A stretch of 64,000 nucleotides of DNA from Paenisporosarcina cavernae. Lineage in GTDB: Bacteria > Bacillota > Bacilli > Bacillales_A > Planococcaceae. Below the pieces are notes generated by a model. The model did no database searches and had not been told where the DNA came from. It was given only the letters and a program-made list of their open reading frames with translations. Positions 54,302 through 63,990 of the stretch are shown one piece after another. Numbering within the stretch: the first letter of the stretch is position 1; each line of letters starts with the position of its first letter. The stretch covers positions 1,562,501 through 1,626,500 of the forward strand of contig NZ_CP032418.1 in NCBI RefSeq assembly GCF_003595195.1, read 5' to 3'. The translations under genes and the position numbers were made by a program.

Positions 54302-56440
54302 TTGTCTGAAAAACTATTTGCGTTAGATATAGGAACACGTTCGATAGTTGGCATCATTCTAGAAGAATCCGAAGGGAAATACCATGTCCGCGATTTAGTC
54401 GTCGAGGAGCATAAAGAACGTGCAATGTTAGATGGACAAATACATAATGTACTCGCTGTTGCGGATGCGATCAATATTGTTAAAAACAAACTTGAAACCA
54501 CTCATGGACCTCTCCAGAAAGTCAGTGTAGCGGCAGCTGGAAGAGCATTAAAAACAGAGCAAGCATTCGTCGAAATTTCTATTGAAAACAGACCCCTGTT
54601 CTCTGAGGAAGATGTAAACCGATTAGAAATTGCTGCGGTGCAACAAGCTCAATCCCAACTTCTTCAAGATGAATCCAATACAAAACAAACGCATTATTAT
54701 TGTGTAGGGTATTCGGTTTTATTTTATCGTTTAGATGGAGAAGAAATAGGAAGTTTAGTCGACCAACAAGGGAAAGTAGCTTCCGTGGAAGTAATTGCAA
54801 CATTCCTACCGCGAGTAGTCGTAGAATCATTAATGTCTGCATTAAAACGAGCAGATTTAGAAATGGAAGGATTAACGTTAGAACCAATCGCAGCCATTAA
54901 TGTATTAATTCCCACATCTATGCGTCGCTTAAACGTTGCTCTAGTCGACATTGGCGCTGGAACATCCGATATTGCCATTACAGATCGTGGCACCGTTGTC
55001 GCTTACGGAATGGTTCCAACTGCTGGCGATGAAATAACAGAAGCACTTAGCGATCAATTTTTGTTGGATTTCCCCCTTGCTGAAAAAGTAAAAAGAAATC
55101 TTCGAACAGAAGAGTTCGTATCTATTCAAGACATTCTTGGTTTTGATACAGATGTCGCCTCAGAAGAAGTAATTGTACAAATCGAACCAGCGATACGTCG
55201 CTTAGCAAATGAAATCTCGATCGAAATTTTAAGGTTAAACAATCAGCAAGCACCAAAAGCTGTCATGCTAGTAGGCGGTGGTAGTTTAACACCAAAAATC
55301 ACAACCATTCTCGCAGAATTGCTTCAACTTCCTGAAAACCGTGTTGCAATTCGTGGGATTGACGCGATTCAGTCTCTTACAAAAGAGGATCATATTCCAA
55401 TCACGCCAGAACTAGTTACCCCAATTGGAATTGCGATCGCTGCAAAAAAAGCGCCAATTCATTATTTATCTGTTCGTGTAAATGAACAAGTTGTCCGCTT
55501 GTTTGAGCTGAAAGAAATGACGGTTGGAGATGCGTTCTTAGCCGCAAACATTAAAGCGAGAAATCTGTATGGGAAACCCGGTTTAGCTATTTCAATAGAT
55601 GTAAACGGATCTGCTATCCATATACCAGGGGAACATGGAAAACCTTCCGAAATTTTTGTTAATGGAAAAACTGCAACCACGAAAACCTTTATTCAACAGC
55701 ACGACGAAATTACGATTCTCCCAGGCGAGGATGGGGCAAATGCATCTGTAACAGTAAAATCTATTATTGATGATGCAACAATTAAAACAATTACGGTAAA
55801 TGGACGAATGTATGTCGTTGAACCGACAATTCTGATAAACGGTAAGAAAGAAACACTCGATTACGTATTAAAAGAACGCGATTCTGTTTCATTCATGCCG
55901 ATCCTCACCATTGAACAAGCGTTAAGAAAAATCAATCGAGAGGATTTACTACAATTACTAAAACCTTACCAACTCACTATTGATGGGAAAGTAACTTATT
56001 TCCCGGAGTTTACGGCTACGATGAAAGTAAATACAAAAGTGGCAAAAAACAGCTATCCTCTGGAAGATAATGCAAATATTGTGATAGAAGCGAAGAACTC
56101 GTCAACTGCTCGTGCTATTATTGAATCCCTAGGCGAAAAAGTAATGGACGGCATACGAGTAAAGTTTCAATCGGAAGTAGTGGAATTATCAAAGGAAATT
56201 ACCTCGATATATGTACGAGAGCAAAAAATGAAGCTAGAAGAATTAATACCTACTGGAACATCCATTCATCTAAAGAAACATCCAATAGAACCTTGGATCT
56301 TTCAAGATGTATTTCGATTTGCTAACTGGCAGTTACCAAATTCTGTTAAAGGACAAATCGCTATTTTGAAAAACAACGAACCATCTGGATTTGATTCTCC
56401 TATTTTTGGTGGAGATACGCTAGAAATTGTGTTCACATAA
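54302..56440 (+). CDS. FtsA-like actin-fold ATPase with long C-terminal repeat region
   Basis: Actin-superfamily protein, 712 residues, about 270 more than FtsA. Residues 1-375 are the ATPase core: phosphate loops FALDIGTRSIVGIILEE and ALVDIGAGTSDIAI, adenosine motif VMLVGGGSLTP, and an SHS2/1C-like insert around residues 75-190. Residues 385-712 contain recurring VNGK/INGK/IDGK turns followed by a D-E or D-S pair and a beta strand (near 455, 515, 560 and 690), which look like tandem beta-grasp modules. No transmembrane segment or FtsA-type C-terminal helix is seen. The TTG at 54302 is favoured (AAAGGAG 9 nt upstream); the ATG at 54293 touches that site. It stands alone beside cell-wall genes; division or a PilM-like role is a guess. 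Confidence 0.8.
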   Translation: MSEKLFALDIGTRSIVGIILEESEGKYHVRDLVVEEHKERAMLDGQIHNVLAVADAINIVKNKLETTHGPLQKVSVAAAGRALKTEQAFVEISIENRPLFSEEDVNRLEIAAVQQAQSQLLQDESNTKQTHYYCVGYSVLFYRLDGEEIGSLVDQQGKVASVEVIATFLPRVVVESLMSALKRADLEMEGLTLEPIAAINVLIPTSMRRLNVALVDIGAGTSDIAITDRGTVVAYGMVPTAGDEITEALSDQFLLDFPLAEKVKRNLRTEEFVSIQDILGFDTDVASEEVIVQIEPAIRRLANEISIEILRLNNQQAPKAVMLVGGGSLTPKITTILAELLQLPENRVAIRGIDAIQSLTKEDHIPITPELVTPIGIAIAAKKAPIHYLSVRVNEQVVRLFELKEMTVGDAFLAANIKARNLYGKPGLAISIDVNGSAIHIPGEHGKPSEIFVNGKTATTKTFIQQHDEITILPGEDGANASVTVKSIIDDATIKTITVNGRMYVVEPTILINGKKETLDYVLKERDSVSFMPILTIEQALRKINREDLLQLLKPYQLTIDGKVTYFPEFTATMKVNTKVAKNSYPLEDNANIVIEAKNSSTARAIIESLGEKVMDGIRVKFQSEVVELSKEITSIYVREQKMKLEELIPTGTSIHLKKHPIEPWIFQDVFRFANWQLPNSVKGQIAILKNNEPSGFDSPIFGGDTLEIVFT

Positions 56441-56483
56441 AATAATCCTCCGAGCGAAAATACTACTCGGAGGATTATTTTTA
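56439..56483. terminator. Bidirectional terminator, FtsA-like / ytxH
   Basis: AAATAATCCTCCGAG, 11-nt loop, CTCGGAGGATTATTT with an A-run and a T-run; a perfect 15-bp stem touching both gene ends. Confidence 0.92.
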
Positions 56484-57020
56484 TTTTTGTTCTTCCACAG
56501 CTTCTTTTAGTGCTTGTGAAGTGGGAGTTTCAGCAGAAGAATTTTCAATTGTTTGTTCGATTGTTTCTACAAAATCAATTGGTTCTTCTCCTTCTGAAGA
56601 TGCAGTTCCATCATCCATCGGACCTGTTGTACCTTTTTTGGACTTCACTTTTTCCATCATAGTTGTGGATTGCTCTTTCAATTGAGAAGATAATTGAGAC
56701 GTTTTTTCTTTTGCTGTTGTAGAAAATTCTGCTGTCTTATCTTTTAAATTAACTGCTTGTGTCGAAACGTTTTCACGAAGTTCTTTTCCTGTTTTCGGAG
56801 CTAAAAACAGTGCTGCTGCCGCTCCAATTACACCCCCAACAAGTGCGCCAATTAAAAAATCTTTTCCATTCACTTCATCTGAAGTATACATAGAATTGGA
56901 ATAATAATCGGGAGAGTACTCCTTTGGTTGTGGCAAGTAAGATTCTGTTTGGCGAGATTTCTCTCGGTAAAATTGTTCATTGTACTCTGGATTATTATAA
57001 TTTGGTTTATAGTGTGTCAT
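56481..57020 (-). CDS. ytxH: YtxH-domain membrane-associated protein
   Basis: Protein of 179 residues with a central YtxH glycine-zipper segment (FLIGALVGGVIGAAAALFLAP followed by KTGKELREN, about residues 55-85). The zipper probably inserts in or along the membrane. The N-terminal 50 residues are Tyr/Asn/Pro rich and hydrophilic; the C-terminal 90 are a charged helix with repeated TT/EK and an acidic tail. B. subtilis ytxH belongs to the SigB stress regulon, but function is unknown. Its start overlaps the end of ytxG by 14 nt, so the two are coupled. Confidence 0.88.
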   Translation of the reverse strand: MTHYKPNYNNPEYNEQFYREKSRQTESYLPQPKEYSPDYYSNSMYTSDEVNGKDFLIGALVGGVIGAAAALFLAPKTGKELRENVSTQAVNLKDKTAEFSTTAKEKTSQLSSQLKEQSTTMMEKVKSKKGTTGPMDDGTASSEGEEPIDFVETIEQTIENSSAETPTSQALKEAVEEQK

Positions 57021-57474
57021 TTACATTCCTCCTAATAGTGGAAGCTGCACGAGCTTCTTCAATCGCTTTCTTTTCTTTCCATTTATCTCGGATACCAAAT
57101 GCGACATTACTCCACTGCACTACTTGTGCAATCTTGTCTTCATTTCGTTCCACTTCTGTTGATATAGAAGAAGTAATTCTTCGCACAGATGTGTTTAAAC
57201 CATTAACGGATTCTCCTACATTCTTCACTGCATCTACTACAGTATTCAATTTTTCAGATTTCACTTGAATGTCTGCAGCTAATCCATTTGTTTTATGCAG
57301 TAAATCAGTCGTTTCTCTTGTCACTCCTTGTAACTGCCCTTCAAGACCAGCCATTGTCTGAGAGACACTGTTTAACGTCTTTTTCAATGAAAATAACGTC
57401 ATAGCTAAACCTACACAAAGCACTAAAAATGCGATGGCGGCAATTAACGCTGCTATGTATAACAAATTTTCCAT
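57007..57474 (-). CDS. ytxG: DUF948 protein YtxG
   Basis: Small membrane-anchored protein, 155 residues. One N-terminal transmembrane segment (YIAALIAAIAFLVLCVGLAM) is followed by a roughly 90-residue helical coiled-coil region (VSQTMAGLEGQLQG, KSEKLNTVVDAVKNVGESVN) typical of DUF948, and a basic C-terminus. Function is unknown; in Bacillus the ytxGHJ operon is stress-induced. The gene order ytxG-ytxH next to murC is kept, but ytxJ is missing and the FtsA-like gene occupies its place on the other strand. Confidence 0.9.
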   Translation of the reverse strand: MENLLYIAALIAAIAFLVLCVGLAMTLFSLKKTLNSVSQTMAGLEGQLQGVTRETTDLLHKTNGLAADIQVKSEKLNTVVDAVKNVGESVNGLNTSVRRITSSISTEVERNEDKIAQVVQWSNVAFGIRDKWKEKKAIEEARAASTIRRNVNDTL

Positions 57475-57683
57475 CGTATCCCTCCTCTAAATCATGATTC
57501 TCTTTAATTATTTTCCCATAATTCGTAGGAAATAAACTTATACCTCTATAATTTTCGACATTTGAAGAAAAATTCCTTCCTGATTTTCTACGAAATTGTT
57601 TGTTTCTATCATCTATGGTTTTGAAACATGCGTCAATTTATTTCGTCCACATAGACAGATCTAAAAAGTGAAGGATGAATAAA

Positions 57684-58325
57684 ATGAAAGCAATAATTTT
57701 TGATATGGATGGTACTTTATTTCAAACTGCTACCATTTTAGAACCAGCATTAGAAGCTACGTTTGATGAGTTAAGAAAAAATAATGTATGGGATGGTTCA
57801 ACACCGATTGAATTGTATCGAAGCATTATGGGAGTTCCATTACCAATCGTTTGGCAACACCTTTTACCAAACCATTCAGCGTCAAGTCGACATAAAGCAG
57901 ATACCATTTTTCAAAAGAAATTAATTGAATTAATTGCAAATGGGAATGGAGCTCTTTACCCACATGTTCTTGATATTTTTCGCTACTTAGAAGAAAAAGA
58001 TAGATCGATCTTTATCGCTAGCAATGGATTGGTCGATTATTTACGTGCAATCGTTCAATTTTACAAGCTTGATCAATGGATTTTAGAAACTTTTAGTATT
58101 CAACAAATTGATTCCCTTGATAAAGGAGAATTAGTGAAATTAATAAAAGAGAGTTACAGCATAACTGACGCAATTGTGGTTGGGGATCGTTTGTCAGATT
58201 TTTCAGCTGCAAAAGAGAATGGATTCCCTTCTATCGGCTGTGATTTTGATTTCGCTCATAAAGAAGAATTATCTCAAGCAGATATAATCATTCAAGATTT
58301 ACGAGAAATAAAAAAATTCGTTTAG
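57684..58325 (+). CDS. HAD-superfamily phosphatase
   Basis: Cytoplasmic hydrolase of the beta-phosphoglucomutase/phosphoglycolate-phosphatase type, 213 residues. Motif I is IIFDMDGTLFQTA (nucleophile Asp at about residue 7), motif II FIASNGL (about 113), motif III the lysine in DKGELVKLIKE (about 150) and motif IV IVVGDRLSDFSAAKENG (about 170). A four-helix cap lies between I and II. The substrate is unknown. The ATG at 57684 is preferred, 9 nt after AAGG; an ATG three codons earlier touches that site. It is a single gene facing murC across a perfect hairpin. Confidence 0.87.
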   Translation: MKAIIFDMDGTLFQTATILEPALEATFDELRKNNVWDGSTPIELYRSIMGVPLPIVWQHLLPNHSASSRHKADTIFQKKLIELIANGNGALYPHVLDIFRYLEEKDRSIFIASNGLVDYLRAIVQFYKLDQWILETFSIQQIDSLDKGELVKLIKESYSITDAIVVGDRLSDFSAAKENGFPSIGCDFDFAHKEELSQADIIIQDLREIKKFV

Positions 58326-58366
58326 TGACTTGTACGATAAGACATGCATCGTTTCTTCTGTTATAT

Positions 58367-58407
58367 AAAAATCCGTTTAAACGAGTCGACGCGTCTAAAC
58401 GGATTTC
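58367..58407. terminator. Bidirectional terminator, HAD gene / murC
   Basis: AAATCCGTTTA (58369-58379) pairs with TAAACGGATTT (58396-58406), continuing with short GC pairs around a GTCGAC loop. It lies between convergent genes, and the murC side starts 8 nt past its stop. Confidence 0.85.
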
Positions 58408-58414
58408 CTATCTT

Positions 58415-59719
58415 CTATTGTTTTGTTATTTTTTCCATAAATGCACGTTGGAATTTTTGCACATCCCCTGCACCCATAAATAAATGTACTGCTTCGTGAT
58501 GTTTTTCTAATACGTCAATTGAATCTGTCGTTAGAAGTTGACAATTTGGAATTAAATCGCTTAAATCCTGAATCGATAAATCTCCTTCACTCTCACGAGC
58601 TGAGCTAAAAATATCACATAAGTACACATGGTCAGCCAAGGAGAGACTGTCTGCAAATTCTTGTAAAAAGGTTTTTGTACGTGAAAAAGTATGCGGTTGA
58701 AAAATCGCAATTACTTCTTTGTCCGGGAATTTTTGCCGTGCAGAACGTATCGTTGCAGTAATTTCTGTTGGATGATGAGCATAGTCATCGATTAAAATAT
58801 ACTCTTCTACTTCCGTCTGGCTGAATCTTCTTTTTACGCCTTTGTAGCTTGTCAATTGATCTTGAATCGTTGCTGCTGGTATTCCTTCATAATGACATAA
58901 AGAAATGACTGCTAAAGCATTTAAAACGGCATGATCGCCAAATAATGGAACATGGAAGTTTGCATAAAATTCATTTCTTACAAACACGTCAAATCGTGCA
59001 CCAGTGTCATCCTTTACGACATTACGAGCTTCGAAATCATTTTCTGCTCCAAAACCATAATACACAACTGGAACATTCGCTTGAATTTTTTGTAAATATT
59101 CGTCATCTCCACATGCAATAATTGCCTTTTTCACTTGGAGTGCCACTGATTGGAATGCAGAAAATACATCGTCAATACCAGTAAAATAATCCGGATGGTC
59201 GAAATCGATATTGGTCATAATCATATAGTCAGGATGATACGCTAAAAAATGTCGGCGATATTCACAAGCTTCAAATGCAAAGTAAGTTGCAGCACGTTCC
59301 CCTGAACCAGTACCGTCACCTATTAAAAAAGAAGTGGCAGCATGACCACGGAGGACATGAGCTGCTAAACCAGTAGTGGAGGTTTTTCCGTGAGCACCTG
59401 TTATTCCTATGGAAGTGAATTGTTCCATATAAGCACCTAAAAAGACATGGTAACGAATAATTTCAACACCTAGCTCACGTGCTCGTACAAGTTCTTCATG
59501 GTCATCTTTAAAAGCGTTTCCTGCAATGATCGTCATACCTAATTGAATGTTATCTGCTGAAAACGGTAGAACGGTAATTCCACGGTCATGTAATGGGGCT
59601 TCTGTAAAAAAATATTTTTCAATATCTGAGCCCTGCACTTTATTCCCCGCATCGTGCAAAATCTGGGCTAACGAACTCATCCCCGACCCCTTAATCCCTG
59701 TAAAATGAAACAATGTCAT
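58415..59719 (-). CDS. murC: UDP-N-acetylmuramate-L-alanine ligase
   Basis: Adds L-Ala to UDP-MurNAc, the first amino acid of the peptidoglycan stem. The 434 residues have the three Mur-ligase domains: the UDP-binding start [18 protein letters not shown], the ATP loop [14 protein letters not shown] (about residue 105), and central motifs [12 protein letters not shown] and [10 protein letters not shown] (about 290), with the C-terminal domain holding [10 protein letters not shown]. The length equals B. subtilis MurC. It is downstream of sftA by 73 bp with no terminator, so it is probably cotranscribed, as in relatives. Confidence 0.96.
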   Translation of the reverse strand: MTLFHFTGIKGSGMSSLAQILHDAGNKVQGSDIEKYFFTEAPLHDRGITVLPFSADNIQLGMTIIAGNAFKDDHEELVRARELGVEIIRYHVFLGAYMEQFTSIGITGAHGKTSTTGLAAHVLRGHAATSFLIGDGTGSGERAATYFAFEACEYRRHFLAYHPDYMIMTNIDFDHPDYFTGIDDVFSAFQSVALQVKKAIIACGDDEYLQKIQANVPVVYYGFGAENDFEARNVVKDDTGARFDVFVRNEFYANFHVPLFGDHAVLNALAVISLCHYEGIPAATIQDQLTSYKGVKRRFSQTEVEEYILIDDYAHHPTEITATIRSARQKFPDKEVIAIFQPHTFSRTKTFLQEFADSLSLADHVYLCDIFSSARESEGDLSIQDLSDLIPNCQLLTTDSIDVLEKHHEAVHLFMGAGDVQKFQRAFMEKITKQ

Positions 59720-59792
59720 GTATGTTGAACCTCCTGAATAGGTTGCATTTCTAATTTACTCTATACCCTTAGTTATGCATGAAATGTATTGA

Positions 59793-62288
59793 TTAGTCAA
59801 AAAAACTAGTAATATCGGAAGAGCTGATTAATACTTCTCGTGGTTTACTACCATTCTGCCCAGAGATGAATCCTTGTTCTTCCATCGAATCTATTAATCG
59901 AGCTGCTCGATTATACCCTATATGAAACTTTCGTTGCAATAGAGAAGTGGAAGCAGACGATTGCTCCACAATGAAGCGACAAGCTTCTTCTAACAACTCA
60001 TCTTGATCAACAGCAGAGTCTACGCGTTTGATTAACTCCTCTTGTACGAAGACATAGTCTGGTTCACCTTGTGCTCTGGCGTGTTCAACTATTTGCTCAA
60101 TTTCATCATCCGTCACAAATGTTCCCTGAATTCGAATTGGGCTAGACATACCATTGCCTAGGTAAAGCATATCTCCTCTACCAAGAAGTCTTTCAGCTCC
60201 TTGCGTATCTAATATCGTTCGTGAATCAATTTGGGAAGAGACAGAGAATGCAATTCTTGTCGGGATATTTGCTTTAATCAATCCAGTAATAACGTCGACG
60301 GATGGTCGTTGAGTAGCCAAGATTAAATGAATGCCGCAAGCTCTTGCTTTTTGTGCAATACGGCAAATCGATTCTTCTACTTCAGAAGGGGCCATCATCA
60401 TTAAATCTGCCAACTCATCAATAACAATGACAATATACGGTAGTTTCAACGAATAACTTTTATTGTTTTCTGCTAAGTGATTATAACGTTCAATATCTCT
60501 TGCACCTGAATGCGCAAATAACTGATATCGTCTCTCCATTTCTTCTACTGCCCATTTTAGTGCAGCAGTAGCTGCCTTTACATCCGTTATTACCGGACTA
60601 ATCAAATGCGGAATATGATTAAACGGTGCAAGTTCAACCACTTTCGGATCAATTAAGAGCAATTTTAAATCCTTTGGCGACGCTTTGTACAGAAGACTCA
60701 CAAGTAAAGAATTAATACAGACCGATTTACCTGAACCAGTAGCTCCAGCAATTAGCCCGTGCGGCATTTTACGTAAATCAATTGAAATAGGAGTTCCAGT
60801 TAAATCGAGTCCAAGTGCAGCTTGAACAGGTGATTCTGAATTCATAAACGTCGAATGATTTGTCACTTCGGATAAATTTACAGCTCGAGAAGTACGATTT
60901 GGAATTTCTATTCCAATTGAACTTTTCCCTGGAATTGGGGCTTGAATTCGGATATCTCTTGCAGCCAGTGCTAATTTTAAATCATCTGCTAAATTACGAA
61001 TCTTACTTACTTTTGTCCCTTGGGACACCTTTAACTCAAATTGTGTTACCGCTGGTCCTTGCACCATCTGAACTACTTCCCCTTTTACTTGGAAATACGA
61101 AAGTGCTTCCACTAGTTGAGCCGCTTGATGTTGCATCCATTCCAAATCTTGCACTTCGCCAAGAGGCTGGTTCAAGAGATGGGCTGGCGGAAACAAGTGA
61201 GTGGATGGAGAACGATGTCCTGAGTCAGTCTCATTACTTGTATAGTTAGTTGAGACGGGTTGTTCAAGAGAAGTTGAATTTTCTTCAGAAATGGTGCGCG
61301 TAGGATTATTTCTAACACCATCGTTGACTGAAGACAGTTCGGGTGTTTCTTCTGAAATTGTTACCCCACCTTGAACAGACGAATCGGTCGAGACATGATT
61401 TGCAGGAACCTCTATATGATTCCGTTCCATTTGTTTTGCAAAGGGTACATCTTGCTTTTCAGCTAGTCTCTTTTTATCAGATGACAACATCATTACATTA
61501 AACGGTAAACTTTTCTTGGTTTCTTTCGGCGTTTCCTGAGAAGATTGATGCTCCCCTCCTTTTAAAGGTGAATCCGAAGAATCACCAGCAGTTACAATGG
61601 ATGGTGCATTCTGACCTTTTGTATGGTTTCTTGTCGTTTCGGTCGAGATGGTTGAAACATTAGACGTAGCTAAATGTTTCTCCAATACATCTGATGATTG
61701 ATTTTTCGCCGAATTAGAAGTCAATGCTGTTCTTTCATTAGGAGAAGAATCAGATGGAATTTGTTTCGTTTCATTGGTGATTGAAAAAGATTTTTCGTTA
61801 TTTTCTATCGTATTCACGTTGGGTTGAATCATTGAATGATGTCGTTCGATCGTAGCTTTATCTACTTGATGAGATTCGGTAGGTTGAGCATGTTCGATTG
61901 AATCTTCCGAACGTACTTGGTTCTCCTTCGCTTTTAATAACTCTTCAATTGGCTTTGGAGTCGATTGGTTTTTACCATGAATTGGTGAAATGAATTCTGT
62001 TGGACGATACATTTTTTTCGTCGCTGACAAAGTAGGTTTCGTTCTATTTTTAATGACAGATGCTGGTTCAGGAGTACTCTTATAATTTGGTTTAGTAGGT
62101 TCAATAACCGTGTCATTCGGAATGGAAATATTTTTCCATTTTTCCACTTCATCATCTGACAAAACTGGAAAGCGAAACGGTGTCTTTTTTGTATATGTAT
62201 GTTCTATTTCATTTGTTGATAAATGGTCTGATTCTTCCTCATGATCGGAGAAAATCATCTTTCCAATTTTTTGAATAAATAATTTCAC
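59793..62288 (-). CDS. sftA: SftA, soluble FtsK/SpoIIIE-type DNA translocase
   Basis: ATP-driven DNA pump that clears chromosome from the closing septum. The 831 residues lack transmembrane segments. Residues 1-360 are a low-complexity Ser/Thr/Asn/Glu-rich linker. The motor starts near residue 400; the Walker A GLIAGATGSGKSVCINSLLV is near 510 and Walker B IVIVIDELADLMMM near 610, followed by LILATQRPSVDVITG. The C-terminal winged helix (FHIGYNRAARLIDSMEEQGF, about 790) is the gamma domain that reads KOPS/SRS DNA. The length is below B. subtilis SftA (952), mainly in the linker. It precedes murC on the same transcript. Confidence 0.95.
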   Translation of the reverse strand: MKLFIQKIGKMIFSDHEEESDHLSTNEIEHTYTKKTPFRFPVLSDDEVEKWKNISIPNDTVIEPTKPNYKSTPEPASVIKNRTKPTLSATKKMYRPTEFISPIHGKNQSTPKPIEELLKAKENQVRSEDSIEHAQPTESHQVDKATIERHHSMIQPNVNTIENNEKSFSITNETKQIPSDSSPNERTALTSNSAKNQSSDVLEKHLATSNVSTISTETTRNHTKGQNAPSIVTAGDSSDSPLKGGEHQSSQETPKETKKSLPFNVMMLSSDKKRLAEKQDVPFAKQMERNHIEVPANHVSTDSSVQGGVTISEETPELSSVNDGVRNNPTRTISEENSTSLEQPVSTNYTSNETDSGHRSPSTHLFPPAHLLNQPLGEVQDLEWMQHQAAQLVEALSYFQVKGEVVQMVQGPAVTQFELKVSQGTKVSKIRNLADDLKLALAARDIRIQAPIPGKSSIGIEIPNRTSRAVNLSEVTNHSTFMNSESPVQAALGLDLTGTPISIDLRKMPHGLIAGATGSGKSVCINSLLVSLLYKASPKDLKLLLIDPKVVELAPFNHIPHLISPVITDVKAATAALKWAVEEMERRYQLFAHSGARDIERYNHLAENNKSYSLKLPYIVIVIDELADLMMMAPSEVEESICRIAQKARACGIHLILATQRPSVDVITGLIKANIPTRIAFSVSSQIDSRTILDTQGAERLLGRGDMLYLGNGMSSPIRIQGTFVTDDEIEQIVEHARAQGEPDYVFVQEELIKRVDSAVDQDELLEEACRFIVEQSSASTSLLQRKFHIGYNRAARLIDSMEEQGFISGQNGSKPREVLISSSDITSFFD

Positions 62289-62542
62289 AAAACACGCTTC
62301 CTTTCACATCTCTCATTTTATCAGCTTTCTTATTGATTTCCAATGAGTCGAAAGATGAGAACTCCATAATAATGACTAAATAAATGGAATCAATAGTTTC
62401 AGAACCAGTCATTGCAGAAAAGTTACAGCGACTTCCCTAAAACTGAATCAGAGAATCGATCGCATACACCAGTGAATCGATCCACCAAAACAATTTCATT
62501 ACCTGGTTCCTTTAATTCCAAGCCATACGTCACTTATTCCAT

Positions 62543-62572
62543 AAAAAAATAGCTGCTCCTATTGGAACAGCT
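62543..62572 (-). terminator. Terminator of ytpQ-ytpR
   Basis: Minus strand: AGCTGTTCC, 4-nt loop, GGAGCAGCT (one G-U), then ATTTTTTT, 6 nt past the ytpR stop. The remaining 250 bp up to sftA hold no recognised gene; a GAATCGATC direct repeat occurs twice around 62453-62485. Confidence 0.88.
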
Positions 62573-62578
62573 TGTTTG

Positions 62579-63181
62579 TTACATAAATTTCGAACCAATT
62601 TCTGCATTTTCTTCTAATACAAGAATACCTTTTTCTTGTGGAGCATTTGGAAGATTTAACTCTTTAGCGGAGCAGATCATTCCTGCGGAAGCTAATCCTC
62701 GTAGTTCTGAGTCTTTTATGTGCATCCCAGATGGCATAACCGCTCCTACTTTAGCTACAACAACTTTTTGTCCAGCAGCGACGTTTGGAGCTCCACATAC
62801 GATTTGTACCGTTTCTTCTCCTACATCTACTTGACATACACTTAATTTGTCCGCATTTGGATGTGCATCTTTAGATACAATATACCCTACGACAAATTTT
62901 GGAGATAAATCTACTTCAAAGGTTAAGGAAACGTTATTTTTGTTTAGCGCTTCTTTCACTGCCGCAATTTTTTCTTCGTTCCATTCGATTGCACCTTGTT
63001 CTTCCCAGTGGAAATAGGTACTTGCTTTAAACAAATTAAACCCAAGAATCGTATTTGCTTCATCTTTAATAAGCGTGATATCGCCTTTTGTTTCCGTTAT
63101 AATTTCTTGCGGTTTTGTATCATTTAGTTGTACTAAAAGTACATCTCCAATTCCGTTGTTGTTGTAAAACGCTTGTGTCAT
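62579..63181 (-). CDS. ytpR: YtpR-like tRNA-binding-domain protein
   Basis: Cytoplasmic protein of 200 residues. The N-terminal 85 residues are a family-specific domain (AFYNNNGIGDVLLVQLNDTK). Residues 90-200 are an EMAP-II/OB-fold tRNA-binding domain like that of PheT (VGYIVSKDAHPNADKLSVCQ, VQIVCGAPNVAAGQKVVVAK, GMICSAKELNLP). It is a stand-alone relative of the phenylalanyl-tRNA synthetase beta N-terminus; function is unproven. It overlaps ytpQ by 4 nt (ATGA), so the pair is cotranslated, as in B. subtilis. Confidence 0.93.
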   Translation of the reverse strand: MTQAFYNNNGIGDVLLVQLNDTKPQEIITETKGDITLIKDEANTILGFNLFKASTYFHWEEQGAIEWNEEKIAAVKEALNKNNVSLTFEVDLSPKFVVGYIVSKDAHPNADKLSVCQVDVGEETVQIVCGAPNVAAGQKVVVAKVGAVMPSGMHIKDSELRGLASAGMICSAKELNLPNAPQEKGILVLEENAEIGSKFM

Positions 63182-63990
63182 TTGTCTTTCTCCTTATCTG
63201 GTTTCGTTTTGGCTAAGATAAAGATCGGTTCGAGTTCTCCATTTTCATATACAAATGAGAGAGATGTGATAGGAACTTTTCCAGTGGTGAAAAAGTGCAT
63301 TGTCATTTGCGCTAAAATATCGTAACCCATCTCATTTCGAATATCTCCAATGATCAGCACATCTTGATGAGGGACGGATAGGGTCATATCACCTTGTATT
63401 TGAATGGACATATCTTCTAAAAACTTCTCATTTAGTAATCGACTAGCATCATAACCATCGTTGTGATTTAAGAAATAAAAAACATTATCTGAAACGATAT
63501 CCATTTTAGTGTCTACAGGAAGCTTCTTTACTTGAAATCTTGCCGATTCTTTCACTTGATCATTTGACCATCCTAATTGTTTTACCATTTCAACATCTAA
63601 CAATCGATACGTATTTCCTAAGTCTAATGCATAAAAAATGCGCGTCTCGGCTGTATGCTCTTCGGTGAGAAATTCTTGATTTCCTTTGGATACCTTTGGA
63701 AAGGAAGTAGAGCGAATGATGGGATAAACTTGGTCTAGTGACGCTTGAATTCCTTTTTGCTCTTTTTCCATAGCTAGAAACGTTTGTTCGACTAAATAGA
63801 CAACTTCATCAATCGCTTTATCGGCGTTTAATTCGTATTTCGCTATTAACGAACCAATGGAAATAGTTATGCCTTTTTTAAGCGTCCGTCTGGTTATTTT
63901 AAGGCTATTTTGTTCGCGGTTATAATCATACTCCCAAGTAGATTCGGGAAGTTTTGTTTTAAGCATTTCGATTAATTCTAGAGGTTTCAT
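63178..63990 (-). CDS. ytpQ: DUF1444 protein YtpQ
   Basis: Conserved cytoplasmic protein of unknown function, 270 residues. DUF1444 features: the N-terminal MLKTKLPESTWEYDYNREQN, the middle ETRIFYALDLGNTYRLLDVE and the C-terminal TLSVPHQDVLIIGDI with QMTMHFFTTGKVPITSLSFV. No signal or membrane segment. The ATG at 63990 follows GGAGG and lies 10 bp from the window edge, so the upstream operon partner (ytpP in B. subtilis) is out of view. It overlaps ytpR by 4 nt. Confidence 0.92.
   Translation of the reverse strand: MKPLELIEMLKTKLPESTWEYDYNREQNSLKITRRTLKKGITISIGSLIAKYELNADKAIDEVVYLVEQTFLAMEKEQKGIQASLDQVYPIIRSTSFPKVSKGNQEFLTEEHTAETRIFYALDLGNTYRLLDVEMVKQLGWSNDQVKESARFQVKKLPVDTKMDIVSDNVFYFLNHNDGYDASRLLNEKFLEDMSIQIQGDMTLSVPHQDVLIIGDIRNEMGYDILAQMTMHFFTTGKVPITSLSFVYENGELEPIFILAKTKPDKEKDK

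Noticed and set aside
54579-54887. Leucine-rich minus-strand frame inside the FtsA-like gene
   Set aside because: A shadow of the coding strand, with no ribosome site and no recognisable features.
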